The notes below the pieces were generated by a model. The model ran no database searches, had not been told where the DNA came from, and saw only the letters and a program-made list of their open reading frames with translations. The translations under genes and the position numbers were made by a program. From Thraustochytrium sp. TN22 (lineage: Eukaryota > Sar > Bigyra > Thraustochytrida > Thraustochytriidae), in contig JABLUY010000021.1 of assembly GCA_013306675.1 (NCBI GenBank), positions 129,984 to 193,983 of the forward strand: a DNA stretch of 64,000 nt. The letters run 5' to 3'. Positions 19,661 through 28,901 of the stretch are shown one piece after another (the first letter of the stretch is position 1; every line of letters begins with the position of its first letter).

Positions 19661-20300
19661 CGGGCCGGCTGGCCGTCGACGAAGAAAGCCCAAGCTTGAA
19701 GTGCCCTCCGCGCCACTCGCCGCCACCGGGAGAGCGGCCGCGCCGGGCCCGGCCGGTCCGTCTCCCGTGGTTGCTCTCTCAAGCCTGCGCTTTGCGCGCC
19801 GCGGTTCAAGTTCTTGTCTGCGGCTCAAGACTCGACTCGGGACCAGGTGCAAGAAAAGCACACCAAGATGGAAAGCAGCCAGCGCCGCCGTGCGCTAGCT
19901 AGCTAGCTAGCTAGCTCAAGTGCAGTGCACTGCAGGCTGTGCAGCTAGCTGAGCTGCCCGGGGATCGAAAGCCGTATCCACGCCACCGCCCAGTCCCGCC
20001 CACGAGCCCGGCGCCCGCCACCTGCTGCGGCCTCGGCGGCTCCTCGCGACATACATGCAAGCGAGCGGCACTGCCTGCCGTGGCACTGCCAGTGGCAATG
20101 CAATGGCCAAAAACGCGACTCGGTGAGTCTCATGGCGCCGGCCAGCGATGACAGCTTTCTTTTCTAGCTTTTTCAGCCTGAGAGGCCTTCTGCACGCGCC
20201 GCCGACTGGTCGACCGACCGACCGACCAAGAGCGCGGCGCGCGGCGCGCGCGCGCTCGCCGGCAGGCTGGCAATCAAGAACTCGGCGGCGGCGCGAGCGC

Positions 20301-20346
<46 letters not shown>

Positions 20347-20448
20347 GCGGCGGTCGCTCGAGTGCGGCGCGGCCAGAGCTGCACAGACAGCACCGCACAC
20401 GTGCGGACAGGGGAGGGGAGCGGAGCGGAGCGCGCGAGGGCCGGCAAG
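19661..20448. other. Intergenic with (CTAG)n and (GGC)n repeats, promoter of acyltransferase
   Basis: It contains CTAGCTAGCTAG near 19895-19916, a GCAGCTAGCTGAGCTGCC element at 19941-19958 that recurs upstream of other genes, and a pure GGC tract at about 20301-20345 some 100 bp before the acyltransferase ATG. No gene seen. Confidence 0.5.
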
Positions 20449-22299
20449 ATGAGCTGCTCGTACTCGGTGCTCAAGTCGGTGATGATGTGGGTGCTCAAGG
20501 GGTTCTTCTCGAACGGCGTGGAGGTGGTGAACCAGGAGAACATGCCGCAGGAGGGGCCCATCATCGTGGTGGGCAACCACATGAACCAGTTCGTGGACGC
20601 CATGGTGATGATGAAGACGGCGGGGCGGCCGCTGTCTTTTATCATCGCGGAGAAGTCCATGCACAAGCCGGTGGTCGGCCCCGTGGCGCGTGGCCTGCAC
20701 GCCGTGCCGGTGATCCGGCCGCAGGACAAGGCCAAGGCCGGCACCGGTGTGGTGACGGGCATTGACCTGGACCTCCTCAAGCTTTACACACGCGGCGGGC
20801 AGCTATTGACCGAGTGCCCTCCAGGCTGCAGCGTGTCGATCAAGGGCGTGGGCCAGGTCGTGGTGGCGGAGGTGCTCAGCGACGACGAGCTCACCTTCAA
20901 GCCGCCCACGGAAGACTCGCCGCTGGACGTGAGCAAGTTGACCGGCGAGATGGCTTTCAAGGTGGTGCCGCGCATTCCGCAGCACGAGCTCTTCGAGCAG
21001 GTCTTCTCCAAGCTGAGCAAGGGTGGCGCCATCGGCATCTTTCCCGAGGGCGGCTCGCACGATAACACGAGCCTGTTGCCTCTCAAGGCTGGCGTGGCGG
21101 TGATGGCCTTGGGGGCGCGCGCGCAGGGTATCCCGGTCCGCATTGTGGCGGTCGGCATCAACTACTTGGGCGGCCACACGTACCGCAGCAATTGCTTCGT
21201 GGACGTGGCCCCACCGCTCGAGGTGGATGACGCCTTGGTGGAGGAGTACAAGAACGGCGACAAGTTCGAGGCTGGCAAGCAGCTGCTGGAGCAGGTGAAC
21301 GAGCAGCTCGAGAGCGTGCTCATCCACGCGCCCACCTACAAGGAGCTCAAGGCGCTGCGCACGATGCGCCGCCTGTATCAGAACAACGCGCGCCTCAGCA
21401 GCGAGGACTACGTGGCGCTCAGCTTGCGCTTCTCGCAAGCGTACGCGATCTGGCGCAAGGACGCGGCCTTTCGCGATTTGCTCAAGGACATCCACCTCTA
21501 CGCCAAGTTTGCCTGGGCGCAGGGCCTCAGCGATAAGCAAGTCGCGGAGCTCCCGCCGCTCGGCAGCTGCACAACACTCGTGCGCGCATGGTGGGAACTA
21601 ACGGTGACCATCCTCATGCTCATCTTCGTGCTGCCCGTGATTTTGCCTGGCCTCATCCTCTCCGCGCCCATCCCGCTGCGCCTGCGCTGCACGGTGCCGC
21701 GGGAGATGAAGAAGGCGCTCGCAGGATCCTCAGTCAAGATCGCTGCGCGCGACGTGGCCGCCTCGCAGAAACTTATTCAGAGCGTCTTCCTCATCCCAAC
21801 ACTCATGGCCGTCTACACGGTCCTGGGCGTGGTGCTTCTCTTTATTTTCTGGCCCTACAAGGACTACGCAGATGGCGCCTGGCATGATTTCATCGTCGCC
21901 AATGCGTGGTGGCTCATCCCGCTCTTCTTTCTCGTGCTCTTCCCGGTATACACCTTTTACATTTGCGTCACCCTCAGCGAGCACCTCTACCGCCGCCTGC
22001 GCCACATCCCCAGCTATTGGCTCTCGATCCGGTCCTCGTGCAAGCACCGCCACAAGAATCCGGCCGAGATGCTCCGCCAGGACCGCAAGCGTCTCGTGCT
22101 GCGTGTGCAGACGTACGTGGAGGACCACATTGACGAAATCCCGGACTGGGCCAACAACCGCATTCTCTCTGCCGCGGACATTCGTGACCGCCGCTCTCTT
22201 CACACGCTCAAGCTGCTTGAGTCCGGGGACCTTTCACCCTCCATCTCGGGCGGCTCCCGGGACATTGTTGCCAGCCTGCGCATTGATCCTGAGGTGTGA
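20449..22299 (+). CDS. Sct1/Gpt2-type glycerol-3-phosphate (DHAP) acyltransferase
   Basis: 616 aa from the ATG at 20449. It is an ER-membrane enzyme of the PlsC superfamily that makes lysophosphatidate from glycerol-3-phosphate or DHAP and acyl-CoA, the first step of glycerolipid synthesis. The catalytic block is NHMNQFVD (residues 43-50), the His-x5-Asp variant typical of yeast Sct1/Gpt2 (HxNQFVDP) rather than the His-x4-Asp of most PlsC enzymes. The substrate-binding block IFPEGGSHDNTSLLPLKAG lies at about 196-214. One hydrophobic helix precedes the catalytic block, and three C-terminal membrane segments lie at about 384-410, 447-470 and 485-509, matching the fungal topology. In an oil-rich thraustochytrid this would be a main entry point into triacylglycerol and phospholipid, but that depends on the host guess. 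Confidence 0.9.
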   Translation: MSCSYSVLKSVMMWVLKGFFSNGVEVVNQENMPQEGPIIVVGNHMNQFVDAMVMMKTAGRPLSFIIAEKSMHKPVVGPVARGLHAVPVIRPQDKAKAGTGVVTGIDLDLLKLYTRGGQLLTECPPGCSVSIKGVGQVVVAEVLSDDELTFKPPTEDSPLDVSKLTGEMAFKVVPRIPQHELFEQVFSKLSKGGAIGIFPEGGSHDNTSLLPLKAGVAVMALGARAQGIPVRIVAVGINYLGGHTYRSNCFVDVAPPLEVDDALVEEYKNGDKFEAGKQLLEQVNEQLESVLIHAPTYKELKALRTMRRLYQNNARLSSEDYVALSLRFSQAYAIWRKDAAFRDLLKDIHLYAKFAWAQGLSDKQVAELPPLGSCTTLVRAWWELTVTILMLIFVLPVILPGLILSAPIPLRLRCTVPREMKKALAGSSVKIAARDVAASQKLIQSVFLIPTLMAVYTVLGVVLLFIFWPYKDYADGAWHDFIVANAWWLIPLFFLVLFPVYTFYICVTLSEHLYRRLRHIPSYWLSIRSSCKHRHKNPAEMLRQDRKRLVLRVQTYVEDHIDEIPDWANNRILSAADIRDRRSLHTLKLLESGDLSPSISGGSRDIVASLRIDPEV

Positions 22300-22316
22300 G
22301 CCACGAGTTTCACAGA

Positions 22317-22376
<60 letters not shown>

Positions 22377-22656
22377 GCGCGCGCGCGATCTTGGAGCCTT
22401 GCTCGCGGCGTACCAGTGACCACCGGTGTTTTAGCTATAGATGTGACCAGTCACACACACACACACTCCCCCTTTTCCCCATGTGTTTCAAGTTCTTTGT
22501 GCTTTGATTCAAGTTGGATGATACCATGGGTACCCACCACCAAGTTCCAGTTCCTCATTCACAAAACATTGTTCCAATTCTTCTTCAAAAAAAGGTCCAG
22601 CATCTATCAAGTCATCGTCAGTAGCAGGTCACGGCGCGCGGGCAACACCGCGTCCA
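22300..22656. other. Convergent 3' region with microsatellites
   Basis: This is the 3' flank shared by the acyltransferase and the bHLH-like gene. It holds a (GA)n tract at 22319-22373 and a short (CA)n at about 22451-22467, followed by AT-richer sequence that contrasts with the surrounding coding DNA. No gene. Confidence 0.6.
22319..22373. repeat. (GA)n microsatellite
   Basis: About 27 uninterrupted GA units begin roughly 20 bp after the acyltransferase stop codon, so they lie in its 3' UTR. Confidence 0.95.
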
Positions 22657-24309
22657 TCACGCGCAATGCGAGTGCGTAATCACACCAGTCTCCTCCGAGC
22701 GCGAAGGCGCGCTGGCGTCGTCTGCGGCGCCGGACGACCGGCGCGGAGGGCGAGGAGCAGCGTCTTGCTTGGATTCTGGAAGAGTGATGTCATTCAGGTC
22801 CTGCTCCATCATTGCCGCCATCATATGCATCGGAGGTAGCACAGAAAAGTCTTCGTGCGTGTCCTCCAGGCTCTTGGCACGCTGTTGGTCATGCTCGCGC
22901 TGCTGCTGTTGGCGTTGTTGTTGCTGCTGCTGCTGCTGCTGCTGGCGCTCCTGCTCCTGCTCCTGCTGCTGCGCCGAGCGCATGGGCCCGCACGCATCTG
23001 GCGAGCAACCACCCTTGGCGGCTTCCTCGGACTGGCGGCGGCGCTTCTGCGCCTGGTCGACTGCGTCCGCAGGCCTGGGGCGGCGAAGGGAGGCACCAGT
23101 GGCTTGCGGCGGCACCGGAGGCTGATGTTGTTGATGCTGCTGCTGCTGCTGCGGGCCATTGGGGTAGAAGCCCTGGCCCATCATGCCTGGCATGCCGGGC
23201 ATGCCGCCCATCATGGCGTGCGGTGAATACATGGAGGCGGCGGCAGCAGCGGCGGCGGCCGGCCCGGGCGGCATCCCATGCGCCCCCGGATGGCCGAACA
23301 TGCCGTGCATACCGGGCATGCCAGGCATGCCCTGCATCCCGCCCGCCATGCCGCCCATGCCGCCAGCAAAGCTCTCCATCGTGGCGACGGCGCGCGCCTG
23401 CATCATCATCATCTGGCCGCGAAGCATCTGGTTCTCCTCCGCAAGTGCGTTGAGCGCGTTGACGGCCGCCATGAGGATCTCGCCTCGCTGCTGACGCGCG
23501 TTCATGCCTAGCGTGCGCGCAAGTGCCGTGAAGGACTCGCTGTGCTCGGCGCGCCGCTGCTTCTCGCGAAAGCTCTTGCGCACCTTGTCGAACTTTCCGC
23601 CGCCCGCGCGACCGGATTCGGCGTCGTCGTCCTCATCGTCGTTCTCGGCGCTCGCGGAGGCGGCGGCAGACGCCGTGGTTCCCGATCGCGGCGTCGCAGT
23701 GGCGGTGGCGCCCTTGCTCCCGGTGGAGACGCCGGCACGGCGACGCGCGCCAAGCACCGCGAGCGGGACAGCGCCGCCGGGCGACTTGGCCGCCGTCATA
23801 CGCAGCACGCCATCGTCGCTGTCCTCGGACTCGACCTGGTACCCGAGCATCATGGCCCCAGGCGACGCCATGACGTGGTTGTGATGAAGATGGCCGTGGT
23901 GGTGTGGGTGCGGCTGCTGGTGCTGGTGCTGCTGGTCGTGCGCATGGGAATAGCGTCCCATCGGGTGGTCCTGCGTGCCTGGCGCCGGCGAGAGCGGCAG
24001 GGAGAGCGACATAAACGAGGCCCCCCTCGGCCGCCAGGCCGCCCCCTGCGCCTGCGCCTGCGCCTGCGCCTGCGCCTGCGCCTGCGCCGCGTGCTGCATC
24101 TGCACGTGCTGCCCGTGCGCGAGCGCCTGCTGCGCCTGCCTCCCCTCGCGCGCGCCGCCGCCCGTCGCGCCCGCGCCGCCGCCGCCCAGGTGCGAACGGA
24201 GCGCTGCGGCGGCCGACGTCGATGACGACGATCCCACGCCGCCGCCCGCCGCCGAGTCCGCCAGCAGCTTGTCCAGGTCCTCCAGCTCGCCGAAGTCCAG
24301 CGGCTCCAT
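22657..24309 (-). CDS. bHLH-like transcription factor with poly-Q and Met-Pro-Gly repeats
   Basis: 550 aa from the ATG at 24309 (MEPLDFGELEDLDKLL). The only ordered part is near residues 240-300: KVRKSFREKQRRAEHSESF, then TALARTLGMNARQQRGEIL and MAAVNALNALAEENQML. This reads as a basic region (REKQRR), helix 1, a short loop and helix 2 continuing into a coiled coil, so I call a bHLH(-zipper) DNA-binding domain. The loop is short and helix 2 is Ala/Asn-rich, so the call is moderate. The rest is low complexity: an acidic Leu-rich N-terminus that could be an activation domain, a (QA)n tract, His-rich runs, an MPGMPGMHGM region and long Gln tracts. It is presumably a nuclear regulator; targets unknown. 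The frame continues upstream through a CCTG repeat without an ATG. Confidence 0.7.
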   Translation of the reverse strand: MEPLDFGELEDLDKLLADSAAGGGVGSSSSTSAAAALRSHLGGGGAGATGGGAREGRQAQQALAHGQHVQMQHAAQAQAQAQAQAQAQGAAWRPRGASFMSLSLPLSPAPGTQDHPMGRYSHAHDQQHQHQQPHPHHHGHLHHNHVMASPGAMMLGYQVESEDSDDGVLRMTAAKSPGGAVPLAVLGARRRAGVSTGSKGATATATPRSGTTASAAASASAENDDEDDDAESGRAGGGKFDKVRKSFREKQRRAEHSESFTALARTLGMNARQQRGEILMAAVNALNALAEENQMLRGQMMMMQARAVATMESFAGGMGGMAGGMQGMPGMPGMHGMFGHPGAHGMPPGPAAAAAAAASMYSPHAMMGGMPGMPGMMGQGFYPNGPQQQQQHQQHQPPVPPQATGASLRRPRPADAVDQAQKRRRQSEEAAKGGCSPDACGPMRSAQQQEQEQERQQQQQQQQQQRQQQQREHDQQRAKSLEDTHEDFSVLPPMHMMAAMMEQDLNDITLPESKQDAAPRPPRRSSGAADDASAPSRSEETGVITHSHCA

Positions 24310-24361
24310 CGCGCCGCCGCCGCGCCGCCGCGCCCGCGGCCCCGCGCGCTCGCAGGCCGAG

Positions 24362-24405
<44 letters not shown>

Positions 24406-26529
24406 CCGCCGCCGCGCGCCGCGCGCCGCGCCGCGCGGCACCCAGGCTGGTGGGTGTGAGTGAGGCGTGTGAGGGCGAGCCTGCCAGTGTCAGCCTGAGA
24501 GGAGGCAGCAGCGGCAGCTAACTTAGCTAAGCTGCGGCGGAGCGGCGGCCGCCGTGGCCGCGTGTGGCCGCCGCGGGCCCGCGGCGCCGGGCGTCGTGCG
24601 CGGCGCAACCCGCGGCGCAACCCGCGGCCGCGGCGCTCGTCGCGGCGTCGGCGCCGGCGTCGGCGTCGGCGTGCGGCGACGCGGCTCGGACGCTCGCCAA
24701 GCAGCAAGCAAGCAAGCAAGCAAAGGCGGGCGGCCCCGCTGCGGCCAAGCGCAGCGCAGCGCGGCTGTGAATGACGCCACGGCACTGCGACGCAGCTCGT
24801 GCTGCAGCCACCCGAGCTGAGCCGCCGGCTGCCACTGGTAGAGGCCGCGCGGCGCGGCACCGTTGCAGGCCCGCGCCGCGTCCTTCCTCCTGCCGTCAGC
24901 GGTGGCGGAGCACAGGAGGACGGCCGGCCCCACCACTGGTGCCAGTCCCCTGGCGGGCCCTTGTTGCTGCCTCGGGCTGGCGCTCGGAGAGGCGCTGGGA
25001 TAGGGAACTTCGTGGGGGTGTTCTCGCTGCTCCTCGCTGCAGTTCATGGGCTCCTTCACTGGCTGCGCGGCGTCGCTCAGGTCGCTGGCGGTGTCCTACT
25101 GCGCGTCCTACCGTCGCGCCGGGAGTTCCCGCGAAAAGGCGGCCTGGCGGCTTGGCCCGCTTGGCGGCGCTTGCTCGAATCGGAACTTCCTGCCAACCCG
25201 GCAAGCGAGCTGCGGCTGTCATGGGTCCGGCTACAAGCCTAACTTAACGTTACGTCAACCTGCTTGACATGTGAGACTCGGACTCGGATGGGGCCAACCG
25301 ATTGGTGGCGGCCTGGCGGGACGGAGGCTGTGTCTTGTGTTTGTCGGACTTCGCGGAGGGTGTGTGTTCTGCCTGAGGGTGGCTGAGGCCCGCTGAGGCT
25401 CGGTCGCTGCAAGTTCAAGTTGCGCTCAGTGACAGAGGTCGCTTACCGGGGCTGGCAAGGTCGAAGCCCTAGTGGCACAAGCTCCTGGTTGCGGAGAGGG
25501 AACCCGAGAGGCGCAGGCAGCCTGCTCACAGTCACCGAGTGTTAACTTAGTGCGAATCGCCGGTAGCGGGTGGCACAACGCCGCGCAGCCCGTCGTATGG
25601 AAGGAATCGCTCGGTCGCGACACGCCTGACGCGGGCGTGAAGCCGACGAAGAAGGAACATGTCTGCAGTTTTGAGCGACTTTCAGAGGGATCCAAGATCG
25701 TTGACATCGAGCAGCAATCATCCATTCTCCTTCCCTTTCGTTTTTCATGAAGTCATCCAAAATCTTGAAAGGAAGGAATAAAACTTGCCCGGTCTCGAGG
25801 CCGACTTCCGCGCTTGCCTTTGACAGAGCTGACCCCGCGCCCATCCGGGCTCAGCTCGTTCACGTGGCCGAGCCTGGCCCGATACTTCGAGTCCTTGAGC
25901 TGACCCCGCCCCGCGGCCCCAGTACCTTGCCACGCCAAGGTGGCTGACTAGATTGCGCCTCGTCGCGCGACCGGGACCGGGAAAATGAAGCGCCTGACGC
26001 ACACGCCCGCGGCTGCCGAAAGGCTTCCAACGCCGCATCTGCCGCAGCCAAGCACTTGGCAAGCAAGCAAGCAAGCAACCGTTTGACGGTGGCAACGCAG
26101 TGACTGCCGGCCACTGCAACAAGCTGTCAAGCCCGAGTCCGCGCCGCGGTACGCGGCTGCCTTTGCCCCACAGTGATTATGTGCGAGGACAAGACGTGGG
26201 TCGAGACAGCAAGAGAAGGTCCCCAGCAGCTAGTTCAACGGCAAGGTGTGCGAGACGAGTGCGGCCAATGCGGAGAGAGAGAGAGAAGAGCGTTTGCCCT
26301 GCGATGTGGTACGAACTTGGAGTGACGCGCGTGCCGTGACGAGTCCGGCTGCTACTGGTGGCGCGCGCCGCACTTGTCGCTGGTGGAGACCTTGCTCAGT
26401 CTGGCGGCGGGGGACGAGCGCGATCTCGAGCGGCCACGACGTCAGGCACGCGCTCGTGGCAGGGCTGACGCTGCGCTGCGTTCATTCTCCCTCTCTCCCT
26501 CTCTGACGCGCAATACGGCGGACGCGAGC
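24310..26529. other. Divergent intergenic region, 2.2 kb
   Basis: This separates the start of the bHLH-like gene (minus) from that of the coiled-coil gene (plus). It contains a CCTG array (24361-24406) and the palindromic element TAACTTAGCTAAGC (24519-24532). The remainder has only short overlapping frames with no domain. It presumably contains both promoters. I see no RNA gene in it. Confidence 0.5.
24361..24406. repeat. (GCCT)n microsatellite in bHLH 5' region
   Basis: Eleven GCCT units begin 51 bp upstream of the bHLH-like ATG; on the sense strand of that gene they read as CAGG-type units. Confidence 0.95.
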
Positions 26530-27738
26530 ATGACCGTGGGCATGACTTCTGGCTCGGACGCGGAAAAGGCGATGCCGGTCGTGGCGAACGCCGTCGAGAC
26601 TGAGGAAGCAAAGCTTGCGGATGCAGAGGACGACGCGACGTCATCCTCCAGTGCTAGTACGGACGTGCCCAAGCTGCTGTCGCTGCCAAAGCAAAGGTCC
26701 TCTTCGCCGTCGAGACCGAAGACTGGCCCGAGAAGAGCGTCGGCGCCTACCCTATCGAAGCGGGCGCCTTCAAGCCGCCCCGCGGCACCGATGACGCCTC
26801 CAGCGGCCCGAAAGACTTCTGCTACAAATACTGCAGCAAACGCAGCGCGAGGCGTCACTGCTCGCAGCGACTTGACCAAGGCGGCACGCGCCCCAGGAGC
26901 GCCGCCACCGCCGCCGCCGTCTCGTGCGACGGCGACATCGCCGCGTCCGGCAGTGAGCTCGAGGCCAGGATCGCCCACGCGGCGCGGGAGGAGGCCACGA
27001 TCTGCAGTGGGCAGCATCGGCGCGGCGGGCGCGCCGACGAGCGTCGTGGAAGCCGTCAAGGGGCTCAAGGCGCGAGCGGAGCGCGCGGAGGAGGATTTAC
27101 GCAAGGAGAGCCACCAGCGGCAGGCCTTGCAGGGGCAGCTGGAGGAGGCGCGCGAGGACCTAGTCGCGAGCCGCGCGAACGCCAAGCAGTTGGAGACGCT
27201 GATCGCCCGCATGAACGAGCAGGATCGCGAACTGCGGGTTTCGCTGGAGCAAGAGGCGAAGCGCATCGCGGACTTGGAGTTCGAGAGGGACGCTGCGCTG
27301 CAGACCTGCACCAACAAGGCGCGCACGGCGCAGCTAGAAAAGAAGGCCGCCAAGGCCATTGCTGCGGCGGACGCAGCCAACGCGCGGCTGCGCGAGGAGC
27401 AGGCATTGCAGGACGGCCTGCGCGCCGAGTGTCGCCAGGCGCAGACCGAGGCCAAGGTGGCTCGTGAGCTTCAGGCCGAGGCCCTTGCTCGCGCAGACCG
27501 CGCCGACGCTGCGCTCGCTGCTGCGCGCGCCCGTGCAGACAACACCATCAAGCAGAACGCCGAGCTTGAGCTCCAGGTCTCCACCTGCAACGACACCATC
27601 GCGGACCTGCGCTTTCAGGTGCAGACCATCTCCGCGCAGCGCGACGGCTTCGCGGCCTCCAATGCCGACCTCCAGGCCCAGCTCGCTGCCCTGCGCCGCG
27701 AGCTTGACAGCATCTCCTCCCTCTTCCTTGTCAAATGA
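26530..27738 (+). CDS. Coiled-coil protein with disordered basic N-terminus
   Basis: 402 aa from the ATG at 26530 (MTVGMTSGSDAEKAM); an upstream in-frame extension has no ATG. Residues 1-180 are Ser/Pro/Ala/Arg-rich and disordered, with a PPPPPP run. From about residue 183 to the C-terminus there is continuous heptad-like sequence (ALQGQLEEAREDLVASRANA, LETLIARMNEQDRELRVSLE and later LELQVSTCNDTIADLRFQVQ), so a long parallel coiled coil is likely. It ends ALRRELDSISSLFLVK. This is the shape of a centrosomal, cytoskeletal or tethering protein, but no family signature is visible. Confidence 0.75.
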   Translation: MTVGMTSGSDAEKAMPVVANAVETEEAKLADAEDDATSSSSASTDVPKLLSLPKQRSSSPSRPKTGPRRASAPTLSKRAPSSRPAAPMTPPAARKTSATNTAANAARGVTARSDLTKAARAPGAPPPPPPSRATATSPRPAVSSRPGSPTRRGRRPRSAVGSIGAAGAPTSVVEAVKGLKARAERAEEDLRKESHQRQALQGQLEEAREDLVASRANAKQLETLIARMNEQDRELRVSLEQEAKRIADLEFERDAALQTCTNKARTAQLEKKAAKAIAAADAANARLREEQALQDGLRAECRQAQTEAKVARELQAEALARADRADAALAAARARADNTIKQNAELELQVSTCNDTIADLRFQVQTISAQRDGFAASNADLQAQLAALRRELDSISSLFLVK

Positions 27739-28901
27739 CTTGACAGAGAGACAAAAGGGACTTGGAAGCAGCCTCACGGTCATCAGGCTCCAAGTCAGGC
27801 TGGCTGGCTGATCAGAGAGAGCTGATCAGAGAGAGACTTTATTCGAGAAAACAAGGTCATTTTCCCCCTCACTCGCACTTGCCTGAGTCAGCCTGACCAC
27901 CTCGCTGTACGGCGCCGGCGGCTAACTTACCAGTGGGCGGCGGCGCGGCGCACCGTCATCCCTTTTTTCACCCGAGACGGACAATCGGTCAAGTCCCGTG
28001 CAATCGCCCTTGACGCGTTGCCTCGCCTTGCCTTTTAGGCTGCCTTCTTCAAGTTGCCCTGCCCTGCCTCGCCCTCCGAGTGACTCACTCGCTGTCCGGC
28101 TTCGGCCCTCCCGCCGCCGTTGCTCCGTGGCACCACCGCCACCACCACGATTCTGCAGTCTGTCTGCAGTGCAGCGTGCAGCACTGCAGCCTTCCCGGAC
28201 AGCAGCAGGCGAGGCAGAACTTGAACCCCGTTGGCGAGTCGGCGCCTCAACCGCCGCTTGACCAGGCCGGCGTGCATCGCCTTGCGTCCAATCGCATTGC
28301 ATCCACGCATCAGCGGCATCGCCTCTCGCGTCGCCGGCGACGCCGGGCGCATCGGTGACGGTGAGACGGCTGACATCCTCCTGGCCTCTTACCGGTCCGA
28401 GACCTCGTCCGGTCGGGCCTCGCCGTTCGCACAGGCCTCAGCTGCAGCTGCTGCTGCGCTGCTGCACTGCAGCTGCAGGCGCTTGCGGAAGCTTGCGGCC
28501 TGCGGCGCAGCGCTTGCATTGCAAGCCTTGCTTGCGTTGCATTGCAGCCTTGCATTGCATTGCAGCCTTCAACGCCTTCAAGCCCTTCAAGTTGGCGGTC
28601 CTGATCTCGTCATCCCAGCACCGGCCGGTGTGCAGCGGCGCGCGCAAGGGCAGACAGAAGAAGCGAGGGACCGGCGCGGCAGGCAGGCAGGCAGGCAGGC
28701 AGGCAGCAGGCAAAGCGAGCCCGCGCGGCGCCCGCGCGGCGAGAGCAGACTCGGATCGGCGCGCTCGCGGCGAGGCGCTGCGAGGCGGCGAGGCGCTGCG
28801 AGGCGCCGAGGCCGCCGCGCAGGCGCGAGACGGGCAGGCGCGGCCAGTCCCGGCAGGCCGCGGCGCGGGACGACACGAGCGGGAGCGAGGCCCAGGGCGA
28901 C
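27739..28901. other. Intergenic, coiled-coil gene to RING-CH gene
   Basis: Contains a short GATCAGAGAGAGCT repeat (about 27810-27836), a GCATTGCA-rich stretch (about 28506-28570) and a CAGG array (28680-28706), about 200 bp before the RING-CH ATG. No supported gene. Confidence 0.5.
28680..28706. repeat. (CAGG)n microsatellite
   Basis: Six to seven CAGG units lie about 195 bp upstream of the RING-CH/AlgH gene start. Confidence 0.95.
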
